Assembly (NCBI GenBank): GCA_030615745.1 | Contig: JAUWYR010000018.1 | Location: 1-46,174 of the forward strand | DNA from: Candidatus Zixiibacteriota bacterium | GTDB lineage: Bacteria; Zixibacteria; MSB-5A5; SM23-73-2 | Length of the DNA: 46,174 nucleotides | Direction of reading: 5' to 3' | Shown: positions 7,701 to 14,812 of the stretch, one piece after another | Position numbering within the stretch: position 1 is the first letter of the stretch | Layout of the letters: each line of letters opens with the position of its first letter | Position numbers and translations under genes: made by a program | Notes under the pieces: generated by a model | Database searches by the model: none | Told to the model about the DNA's origin: nothing | What the model saw: the letters and a program-made list of their open reading frames with translations, nothing else

Positions 7701-8969
7701 ATGGCTGGTAAAACCATAATCGAGAAAATCTTATCAAAAGCATCTGGAAAAGATGTCTATGCAAAAGACCGTGTCTGGACTGAGGTGGATCTGGCTGTTA
7801 TCAGGGATTTTGGTGGTCCCAATGCGGTTTTGGAGTTCGATGAGTTCACCAATAAAGGAAAAGTTAAAAACCCTGATAAGATAGCTATAACTTTCGATTA
7901 TCAAGCACCAGCAAAAGACCTGAAGGTTGCTCAGAATCAGGCATTGTGCAGGGAGTTCGCAAAACGTCAGGGGATAAAAAATCTATTCGATGTCAACTCT
8001 GGAATAGGACAGCATGTCCTTCTGGAAAAAGGTTTGATAAAGCCAGGAACAGTTGTTATTGGAACTGACAGCCATATGAATCTTTTAGGTGCGGTCGGCT
8101 CATTCTCAACAGGTGTTGGAACAACAGATATAGTTGCTTGTTGGTATTCGGGAAAGCTGTGGTTTAGAGTACCTGAGACAATAAAGGTTGTTTTTTTTGG
8201 GAGATATAAAGAACCGACCTCAGTGAAAGATTTAACTTTAAAATTTGTAAAAGAGATAGGACCTGATGAGCCCAATTATAAATCCTTAGAATTTGTTGGA
8301 GAGCCAATAGATAATTTAAGTCTGGCAGGCAGATTGACCTTAGGAAGCATGGTAACAGAGGTTAATGGTAAAATCTGTTTTATCAATCCCACTGATGAAA
8401 CACTGAATTTTCTGAAAGAGAGAGTAAAGGAAAGATTTGAAATAGAGAAAAGTGATGAAGATGCTGAATACATAGAAGAGGTTGAGATTGATGTTGACAA
8501 TCTGGTTCCACAGATAGCCTGTCCTCATTCTCCAGATAATGTTGTTCCAGTTGAGGAAGTCGAAGGAAGGTTTTTTAATCAGGGTTTCATCGGTTCCTGC
8601 ACCAATGGTAGATTCGAGGATTTTGAGATAGCTGCAAGGATTTTAAAAAAAGCTAAAAAAATTCATTCCGATATTAGATTGATAATCGTCCCTGCAACCA
8701 GGGAAGTTGCATCTCAGATGCTCAGGGCAGGACTTTATGAGGTTTTTATGGATGTGGGAGGGATGATAGCCAATCCCGGATGCAGTCTTTGCACCGCCGG
8801 GCACCATGGGGTCTTAGGTAAAGGGGATGTTTTGCTTTCCACCTCCAACAGAAATTTTTTAGGTAAATTGGGTAAAGGGTCAGAAGTATATCTTTGTAGC
8901 CCGGCAACTGTGGCAGCCTCCTGTGTTGAGGGGAAGATTACGGATCCGAGGAAATACTTGAAAGTTTAA
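7701..8969 (+). CDS. leuC: 3-isopropylmalate dehydratase / homoaconitase large subunit
   Basis: Aconitase-superfamily large subunit (422 residues), the short two-subunit kind. It carries the 4Fe-4S ligands C300 (IGSCTNGR), C361 and C364 (NPGCSLC), the substrate motif GTDSHMNLLGAVG and the end block SPATVAASCVEGKITDP. The family isomerises 2- to 3-isopropylmalate (leucine) or acts on homocitrate/citramalate-type acids; sequence alone does not separate these. The small subunit (LeuD) that completes the active site is not beside it: the next gene is a DUF554 membrane protein. So LeuD must lie elsewhere or the enzyme has another role. A 136-base gap without recognisable content separates it from trpB. 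Confidence 0.88.
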   Translation: MAGKTIIEKILSKASGKDVYAKDRVWTEVDLAVIRDFGGPNAVLEFDEFTNKGKVKNPDKIAITFDYQAPAKDLKVAQNQALCREFAKRQGIKNLFDVNSGIGQHVLLEKGLIKPGTVVIGTDSHMNLLGAVGSFSTGVGTTDIVACWYSGKLWFRVPETIKVVFFGRYKEPTSVKDLTLKFVKEIGPDEPNYKSLEFVGEPIDNLSLAGRLTLGSMVTEVNGKICFINPTDETLNFLKERVKERFEIEKSDEDAEYIEEVEIDVDNLVPQIACPHSPDNVVPVEEVEGRFFNQGFIGSCTNGRFEDFEIAARILKKAKKIHSDIRLIIVPATREVASQMLRAGLYEVFMDVGGMIANPGCSLCTAGHHGVLGKGDVLLSTSNRNFLGKLGKGSEVYLCSPATVAASCVEGKITDPRKYLKV

Positions 8970-8996
8970 AGGTTCAAAAGGCAAGAGATTTGAAAG

Positions 8997-9668
8997 ATGA
9001 AAGGAACTCTCTTTAACACAACTACTGTAATCATCGGAAGCCTGTTAGGAGTTTTGATAGGAAAAAGATTTACCGAGAGACTTAATACTATGGTTATGCA
9101 TGCTTTGGGTCTTGTGACTCTTTTGATCGGTTTCAAGATGGCTTTGAAAACTGAGAATATACTTCTGGTCATCGGGAGCTTAGCTTTGGGTGGAATCATA
9201 GGTGAGCTTATAAGATTGGAAGATGGTTTGGAGAGATTAGGAGATTTCATAAAGTCGAAAGTTAAATCTGAGTCGAGCAATTTCGTATTAGGTTTTGTCA
9301 CCTCAAGTTTGGTCTTCTGCGTTGGACCTATGACCATTGTGGGCTCAATAAAGGATGGAATGACAGGTGATGCTTCTATTCTATACGCTAAGTCGATTTT
9401 AGATGGATTTGCCTCCATTGCTTTTGCCTCCGCATTAGGAATAGGTGTCATCTTCTCAGCTTTGACTGTCCTTATATTTCAGGGATTTTTAACTTTGCTG
9501 GGCGCAAAGCTTTCCTTTTTAACAGACCCTAAGATTTTAAATGAGTTGACCGCAACCGGTGGTTTGATTATTGTAGGAATAGGATTCTATTTGCTGGGTA
9601 TTAAGAGGATTAAGATTGGTAATTTTCTACCTGCTTTGGTTTTAGCTGTGATTTTCGCATTGATATAA
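8997..9668 (+). CDS. DUF554 family membrane protein
   Basis: A 223-residue, very hydrophobic protein with about six to seven membrane segments, matching the DUF554 (YdfK/YqgA) family in length and in motifs: the start GTLFNTTTVIIGSLLGVLIG, the central FCVGPMTIVGSIKDG block with DASILYAKSILDG, and the end TGGLIIVGIGFYLLGIKRIK. The family's role is unsettled; a transport function is usually supposed. It starts 27 bases after leuC, so co-transcription is likely, and a small frameshifted gene follows 10 bases later. Confidence 0.88.
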   Translation: MKGTLFNTTTVIIGSLLGVLIGKRFTERLNTMVMHALGLVTLLIGFKMALKTENILLVIGSLALGGIIGELIRLEDGLERLGDFIKSKVKSESSNFVLGFVTSSLVFCVGPMTIVGSIKDGMTGDASILYAKSILDGFASIAFASALGIGVIFSALTVLIFQGFLTLLGAKLSFLTDPKILNELTATGGLIIVGIGFYLLGIKRIKIGNFLPALVLAVIFALI

Positions 9669-9678
9669 GAGGGAGTTT

Positions 9679-9880
9679 ATGATAAAAAAAAGCTTTTCAG
9701 AAAACATTTGAGTTTATCCTATCTTTCAGGGGAACCCCCTTTGACATTTTAGCCAAAGTGCTCCAAAATCAATCAAAGCGGGGGCTACAAGTGAAGTTTA
9801 GAATTATTTCCATAACCGAACGCCCAAGTTTTCCCCTGTGTAAAGATATTCGAGAGCTTGTTGCCCAAATTCAGATATAG
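9679..9880 (+). pseudogene. Small gene with a frameshift in an A8 run (about 66 residues if corrected)
   Basis: An ATG at 9679 with GAGGGAG just upstream opens a frame that stops after ten codons. Removing one A from the eight-A run at 9684-9691 joins it to a second frame that stays open to the TAG at 9878. The joined product would begin MIKKAFQKTFEFILSFRG and include VKFRIISITERPSFPLCKD. Its composition looks like real protein and its position 10 bases after DUF554 fits an operon gene. It may be a true frameshift, a sequencing error in a homopolymer, or a gene read by transcriptional slippage. Family not recognised. Confidence 0.5.
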
Positions 9881-9941
9881 GAAATTGATGTCCCTGGTGC
9901 TTGACCAAAAAATATCTTAAAATCATAGGAAAAATAGGTTT

Positions 9942-10015
9942 TGTAGGTCAACCATCCCGAAGGGTGGTTGACAATTCTTTTTGTCAAGCAGTCCTTAGGA
10001 CATGCTTGACCTACA
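9942..10015. repeat. Complete double-hairpin element (TGTAGGTCAA family)
   Basis: Outer inverted repeat TGTAGGTCAA (9942-9951) and TTGACCTACA (10006-10015) encloses GTCAACCA/TGGTTGAC and GTCAAGCA/TGCTTGAC (9983-9990, 10003-10010). The architecture equals 4567-4644 while stems and loops have co-varied, which argues that pairing is kept. It sits between the convergent DUF554 transcript and the 359-residue unknown gene. Confidence 0.85.
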
Positions 10016-10076
10016 CGACTCAATTCTTCACTCAATGAGGATGTTATCATCCTCGCAGGCTTTTCTTTGCATATTC

Positions 10077-11156
10077 TCATTCCGTTTTGACCCCACTCCA
10101 ACTCTTCAGCAAATTTTCGAGATCCGTAACATTAAGATTGCTCCTTTTAGCCCAAGGCAAGACATACCGTTTGAAGTATTCCAATGTATCGTTTCTGCTT
10201 TCAGTTAAAACCTCATCTATTTCCTCTTGATTTAGAAACTGCTCGAAACACTTAACCAGTTGTATTAATAGTAAATGTATAGTATACAACGCATAACCTT
10301 CTAAGAATAAAACATGATGTTCCACAGGACACCCTCCGAGCCATTGAAGAATTTGGGGATTGCCCTTGAGTGAAAGTTTAGCTTTTCTGAAAGTTTTAGT
10401 TTGAACTGCCTTAAAAGTACCATGTGGACCTAACTCGCTGAAAAAACTATACAGTGGATCATATTTTGGTTTTCCTAATTTCTTCCTTACTTTAGCTGGG
10501 GACAACTCTTCTCTCATCCTTTTCCTATCGTTGCTACACCACAACTCAACCCACTTGGGTTTAATTCTAAAAAGCTCTATTTTGTCTAAGTGCTCAAGAG
10601 CTGTTCTTATATGTGAATATGCTTGGTTTATATATGAGTGTTGTGTTAAGTGAAGAGTTACCAAAAGCTCATCAATACACATACCAAATAAACTAATTTG
10701 CCCAAATGCAATAGCTCCACTTACGGTGTTTTGATGTACATCATACATAAAATCTGTTAAGTTTTGTAGCCTAGCTATAAATATCCTGCGGAACTCTTTC
10801 GAACTGTCTTTTTTCAACTCCGGACGTCCTTCAAGTGTTTTAATCGCTGCTTCAACAAGAAAACGTTCGCCCAAAGAACCAGCGTGCAAACGTTTTAGCA
10901 TTCTTTTCTCTTTACCCTCTGGTAGCTTTTCAAGAACTTCGGCAGCAAAATCTTGACAAGTCTCAGTTAACCTATCAGTGAGCTTTTTTGCATCCGAAGC
11001 CAGATTATCATAGTTTTCTACCGCGAATTTTAAAACATCCATTATTTTTTTATTAACTAGTTGTAAATCTCCTTGTTCTATTGATAATAAAGACTCTCGC
11101 AACCTCTTTTGGAGTTCTTCCTTTGTAATCACAGCTTGCTTCCTCCATCCTTTCAT
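10077..11156 (-). CDS. Unrecognised helical protein, 359 residues
   Basis: I do not recognise this family. The sequence is charged and predicted helical almost throughout, with no signal peptide or membrane segment. Noticeable stretches are a middle region with many His and aromatic residues (LLVTLHLTQHSYINQAYSH then IRTALEHLDKIELFRIKPKW) and a C-terminal FLEGYALYTIHLLLIQLVK helix. The IRTALE-type helix recalls large helical bundles of unknown function found in defence or abortive-infection contexts, but that is only a resemblance. The ATG at 11156 is used; an in-frame GTG eight codons later has a better-placed GGAGG and may be the true start. Neighbours give no clue. Confidence 0.65.
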   Translation of the reverse strand: MKGWRKQAVITKEELQKRLRESLLSIEQGDLQLVNKKIMDVLKFAVENYDNLASDAKKLTDRLTETCQDFAAEVLEKLPEGKEKRMLKRLHAGSLGERFLVEAAIKTLEGRPELKKDSSKEFRRIFIARLQNLTDFMYDVHQNTVSGAIAFGQISLFGMCIDELLVTLHLTQHSYINQAYSHIRTALEHLDKIELFRIKPKWVELWCSNDRKRMREELSPAKVRKKLGKPKYDPLYSFFSELGPHGTFKAVQTKTFRKAKLSLKGNPQILQWLGGCPVEHHVLFLEGYALYTIHLLLIQLVKCFEQFLNQEEIDEVLTESRNDTLEYFKRYVLPWAKRSNLNVTDLENLLKSWSGVKTE

Positions 11157-11301
11157 ATAGATTTCTGCTTGCTCTCCAAATCCACCATCTTCCTTATCGT
11201 CTTAATATACTCTGGTTTTGTTCCGATGCAACCCTTTTGATGTGTTTATCCAACAGTACTATTAGCAATGTTATTGTCATTTACCTCTTGACAACCTGAT
11301 T

Positions 11302-12114
11302 TCAGAATCCCGACACGCTTATATTACCGCTGACCACACTTAAAGAAATCGTTCCTCTTCCATCTCCCAACCTCCCGCTCAGGGAAGTGGGTGTGCTTAC
11401 TTGATTTTGAAGGATAAGATTAGAGATACTGATACTCCCTGACACCACGCTGGCTGAGAATTGAGCTGATGTGCTTTGAGGTATGTCAAGTTCGATACTG
11501 CCGCTCACCACTGACATAGAAATTGTGCCATCCAGAGGCAATGTTACCTCGCCCTCAATCTGACCACTGACCAAACTGGCAAATACGCTGCCTGAGATTT
11601 TGTCTAACCTGATCTGTCCGCTCACATGCCCAATAGAAACAGAATTATTGATCGAATCCAAAGCTACCAATCCACTCACATTAGAAGCTGAAACCTCAAA
11701 GTTTTTCGGCAGAGTGATATTATAATCAACCACATAGCTCCGGCCATAGGCTTTTTCAGGTTGAATGGTTTTCACCGATACCTCGTTTCCTAAATCCTTT
11801 ACACTCACTTCGAGCTTTTGAAGATGTTCCTCAGCATCCTCGGTGCTCTCCGAGCCAACCCGCCTCTCCCCTGTGATAATCACAGAATCAGTATCCGATA
11901 ATCCGGTGATCATAACATCGCCGCTAACCCCTTCCAGCCTTAATCGGGTGTGATCCTTTACCTGGACTCCGAAGAAAAAAGTCTGTTTTGCAACAAAATC
12001 TGTGTTGCTTACATTATCGCCTGAATCCACAGCCTTCTTCTCCATACAGCCAAACAGGAAAATACAAATGGTGAATAAAACTAACGTGATAAATCCAATG
12101 AAAGTGCTTTTCAT
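11302..12114 (-). CDS. DUF4097-like beta-repeat lipoprotein
   Basis: A 270-residue lipoprotein: the signal MKSTFIGFITLVLFTICIFLFGC ends in a lipobox with C23 as the lipidated residue. The mature part is a series of short beta-strand repeats built on VSG (SNVSGLVALDSI, GHVSGQIRLDKI, SVVSGSIELDIP, SVVSGNISVSGF), typical of the DUF4097/putative auto-transporter adhesin (right-handed beta-helix) group. Role unknown; it is likely held at the cell envelope. The start at 12114 is preferred over 12168 because it gives a clean signal peptide and is preceded by AAGGAAGGA. It lies 83 bases after the homocysteine methyltransferase and may be the last gene of that transcript. Confidence 0.75.
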   Translation of the reverse strand: MKSTFIGFITLVLFTICIFLFGCMEKKAVDSGDNVSNTDFVAKQTFFFGVQVKDHTRLRLEGVSGDVMITGLSDTDSVIITGERRVGSESTEDAEEHLQKLEVSVKDLGNEVSVKTIQPEKAYGRSYVVDYNITLPKNFEVSASNVSGLVALDSINNSVSIGHVSGQIRLDKISGSVFASLVSGQIEGEVTLPLDGTISMSVVSGSIELDIPQSTSAQFSASVVSGSISISNLILQNQVSTPTSLSGRLGDGRGTISLSVVSGNISVSGF

Positions 12115-12197
12115 TCCTTCCTTCCTTTCTTTATTAACTGTCCAAGCTTTCATGAAATTAATATACATACCATCAAATTCATTCTATTTTTATGATA

Positions 12198-13088
12198 CTA
12201 AACATGGTATCGGTCCACCACCCTCCTTATCTCCCTTGTATGCTCAGGCGTTGTTCCACAGCAGCCTCCGATGATTGATACACCTGACAAGATTAAATCT
12301 TTCGCTTTCTCTGCCATAAACTCAGGGGTCTCAGGATATACAGGTTTATTATCCTTTATTTCTGGGATACCTGCGTTGGATTGGATGATGAGTGGAAGCC
12401 TGCTGGACTCCCTGAACTCTTTGGCAATTTTTATCATATTCTCAATGCCGTTACCGCAGTTCGAACCTATGATATCTGCTCCTGCTTTTTCAAGTCCTTT
12501 CACAGCATCCTCTATGTTTGTTCCCATTACTGTGTAAAATCCTCTGGGTGTGGGATCAAATGTCATCGTTGCCATAACAGGAGTTGAGGGTGAAACGGTT
12601 TTTGCCGCTTTGACAGCAAGCCTTGCTTCTTTTAAATCGGTCATTGTCTCTACGCATATAATGTCAACGCCAGAACTGATAAGTATATTTATCTGTCTTT
12701 CAAAAGAATTGTATATTTGTTCAGGTTCGGTGTCTCCATATGGTTTTAAGAGTTTACCGCTTGGACCGCAGGAGGCGGAGACAAAGGCTCGATCTCCCAC
12801 AACTTTTCTCACTGAAAGGACAGCATTTCTATTTATTTCCTCTGTTTTATCCTCGAGTGAATAAAATGAAAGTTTTAAAGGCGATGCTCCAAAGGTATTG
12901 GTCTGAATTATATCTGCCCCGGCATCAAGATAAAGACTGGCAATCTCTTCTAAGACCTCAGGATGTGTAAGGTTAAAAGACTCTGGAGGCTCACCTGGTT
13001 TAAAACCAAAATCCATAAGCATCGTTCCCATAGCACCATCAGCAACAAGTACCTCTTCATTTTTTAACCGTTTAAGCAGATTTTTCAT
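12198..13088 (-). CDS. Homocysteine S-methyltransferase (MetH N-domain type)
   Basis: Transfers a methyl group from a methyl-corrinoid protein to L-homocysteine, giving methionine. The 296-residue barrel starts LKNEEVLVADGAMGTMLMDFG and has the three zinc-ligand cysteines of the family: C211 in GSNCGNG and C276-C277 in GGCCGTTPEH. Length corresponds to the first module of MetH standing alone. It begins one base after the end of the corrinoid-protein gene, so the two must be co-translated in close sequence; the reactivation protein and an MttB-type methyltransferase are encoded upstream in the same direction. No methyl-folate-binding module is encoded in the cluster. Confidence 0.9.
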   Translation of the reverse strand: MKNLLKRLKNEEVLVADGAMGTMLMDFGFKPGEPPESFNLTHPEVLEEIASLYLDAGADIIQTNTFGASPLKLSFYSLEDKTEEINRNAVLSVRKVVGDRAFVSASCGPSGKLLKPYGDTEPEQIYNSFERQINILISSGVDIICVETMTDLKEARLAVKAAKTVSPSTPVMATMTFDPTPRGFYTVMGTNIEDAVKGLEKAGADIIGSNCGNGIENMIKIAKEFRESSRLPLIIQSNAGIPEIKDNKPVYPETPEFMAEKAKDLILSGVSIIGGCCGTTPEHTREIRRVVDRYHV

Positions 13089-13089
13089 C

Positions 13090-13728
13090 TTAAGGTTTTT
13101 TTAAAAGTTTTTTTACAGATTCCACTGCGTCAACGCTGTCATAAGCGTATGCATCCGCTCCTATCTTTTGCGCAAATTCTTCTGTGACAGGGGCTCCACC
13201 GATTATTATTTTTATTCTGCCACTGAGTCCTTCTTCTTTCACAAGATCCACAACCCTTTTCATAACCGGCATAGTCGTTGTAAGAAGAGCAGACATACCT
13301 ATAACATAAGCACCCTCTTTTTTTGCAGTCTCTACAAATCTCTCAGGTGGGACATTGTTACCAAGGTCAATAACCTCAAAGCCTGCGCCTTTGAGCATGA
13401 TACCTACGAGATTTTTCCCTAGGTCATGCAAATCACCCTGAACCGTACCTATAACCACCTTTCCAACAGTCGGTATCCCTTCTTTGATAAAGAGTGGTTT
13501 CAAAAGATCCATTCCCGCATACATCGCCTTTGCAGCCATAAGCACGTCCGGAAGGAAAATTTCAAAAGCCCTGTACTTTTCTCCTATTATGTTCATTCCC
13601 CCAATAAGACCGCACTCCAGTATCTCTTTTGGCGGTACCTTTTCTTCTATCGCCTGTTTTGTAAATGCAAATACCTTTTGATCGTCACCTTGCTGTAAAC
13701 ATTCCGAAATCTCTTTTAATATATCCAT
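13090..13728 (-). CDS. Methyltransferase cognate corrinoid protein
   Basis: A 212-residue B12-carrying protein of the MttC/MtbC/MetH-cobalamin-module type. An N-terminal helical cap (residues about 1-85, with IGEKYRAFEIFLPDVLMAAKAM) is followed by the Rossmann domain with the base-off cobalamin motif DLHDLG; H101 is the lower cobalt ligand. The C-terminal GGAPVTEEFAQKIGADAY matches the family's nucleotide-tail pocket. It would shuttle methyl between MttB (donor side) and the homocysteine methyltransferase (acceptor side). Its ATG overlaps the stop of the reactivation gene in TAATG, a sign of translational coupling. Confidence 0.93.
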   Translation of the reverse strand: MDILKEISECLQQGDDQKVFAFTKQAIEEKVPPKEILECGLIGGMNIIGEKYRAFEIFLPDVLMAAKAMYAGMDLLKPLFIKEGIPTVGKVVIGTVQGDLHDLGKNLVGIMLKGAGFEVIDLGNNVPPERFVETAKKEGAYVIGMSALLTTTMPVMKRVVDLVKEEGLSGRIKIIIGGAPVTEEFAQKIGADAYAYDSVDAVESVKKLLKKP

Positions 13729-14471
13729 TATACTACACCTTTTTTGTTGTCAGGTCTCGATTCTCTAAAGAGCGCCCTTATCCTATCTCTGCAGGAGTGC
13801 GTTTTACACTGGTCGCAGAACGGATAAGAGTCCTCAAATTTAAAAATCTCTTTTTCCCCGATAACCATCACACCCGATATCGATTTCAAGGGTTTCATCA
13901 GAAAACTATCCAAAAGTGTAATCCCAATATCTTCTGGATGGGAAAATTCAAATAGTTTTTTCTGCCCACTTACGTGCCACCCACAATAACCTGGGCTGTA
14001 TCTCAGCATCCCTTTGGAGGGGGTAATCTCCCCTTTGTTTGATAGCAGGTTTAAAAAATGGTTTTCAACGATATCGACTGCCTTATCAGTCCCCGCTGAA
14101 GCCACAGAGTCTAACATACTTCCCAGGGCAAACTCATTTTTTTTGAAGAGTTGGTCAATTTTTTTACTTACCTTTTCTCCAATAGTAATAGCAAAGAGAG
14201 CAAGATTATCCGCCTTCTTGAATATTTTATCAAGCGGGTTTTCTTTTTCATTTAACCCTTCACCATGGTAAACAGAGCCAAATTCAGGAATGGATATATC
14301 TGAGACGATGCCCAGAGGTTGAGAAAATTCAAGAAAAAGGTCAATTGCCCTTTTAAGAAGTGTCTTCACTTTTTCAGGTAGATCATTGCCAAAAGGGATA
14401 CCCTGCGTTTTCAAGACATCAAACCTTTCTGGCTTTGCATCGTCGATTGGAATTTCGATAATCTCTCTCAT
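13728..14471 (-). CDS. MetH-activation-like corrinoid reactivation protein
   Basis: A 247-residue protein resembling the vitamin-B12-dependent methionine synthase activation domain, the module that binds S-adenosylmethionine and lets oxidised cob(II)alamin be remethylated. Seen here: ALFAITIGEKVSKKI and DSVASAGTDKAVD in the middle, then RYSPGYCGWHVSGQK, which corresponds to the conserved RxSxGYxxxP-type SAM site, and a C-terminal cysteine cluster CDQCKTHSCRDR that could hold a metal or Fe-S centre and is not part of MetH. Stop overlaps the corrinoid-protein start by one base. Function as a stand-alone activator is inferred from family and coupling. Confidence 0.82.
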   Translation of the reverse strand: MREIIEIPIDDAKPERFDVLKTQGIPFGNDLPEKVKTLLKRAIDLFLEFSQPLGIVSDISIPEFGSVYHGEGLNEKENPLDKIFKKADNLALFAITIGEKVSKKIDQLFKKNEFALGSMLDSVASAGTDKAVDIVENHFLNLLSNKGEITPSKGMLRYSPGYCGWHVSGQKKLFEFSHPEDIGITLLDSFLMKPLKSISGVMVIGEKEIFKFEDSYPFCDQCKTHSCRDRIRALFRESRPDNKKGVV

Positions 14472-14516
14472 AACATCATATCACATGAGGAAGACAATTC
14501 TTCTTGTCCTTTGTCT

Positions 14517-14537
14517 CCTCTCCCCACGGGGGAGAGG
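14517..14537. repeat. Hairpin CCTCTCCCC-ACG-GGGGAGAGG
   Basis: A perfect 9-bp GC-rich stem with three-base loop, in the 341-base gap between mttB and the reactivation gene. It may slow or partly stop transcription between them. Nothing coding is seen in the rest of this gap, which also holds the palindrome at 14564-14623. Confidence 0.7.
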
Positions 14538-14563
14538 GAGATTTTTGGATCGAATCTGCCAGA

Positions 14564-14623
14564 TCAGGGGGACCCGCCATGCACGAAGGATGTTTAATCT
14601 GTGTCAGTCGGGTCCCCTGACCC
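14564..14623. repeat. Imperfect inverted repeat with GGGTC-CCCT-GACCC core
   Basis: TCAGGGGGACCCG at the left pairs with CGGGTCCCCTGA at the right with one base missing; the right arm also folds alone as GGGTC-CCCT-GACCC (14610-14623). The CCCT-loop core is shared with 2978-3003 and 45251-45276. Confidence 0.6.
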
Positions 14624-14812
14624 AACTGGGTCGACCAGAAGTATAATTTCATGAAACCCTATTTAAAGTTACCATGTTTTGAAATTATCTTTGAATCCTG
14701 ATTTGTAATTTTGCATTTTAAATTTTAATTTTTGCATTAGATGCTGAGTTTTTCTCACTTGGGCACTGGTGCTCTTGTGCTCCTACAAACTTATCTTTCT
14801 GCCCACTCCTTA

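Noticed and set aside
13484-13681. Plus-strand frames opposite the corrinoid and activation genes
   Set aside because: They are antisense to clearly coding minus-strand genes and show no family features.
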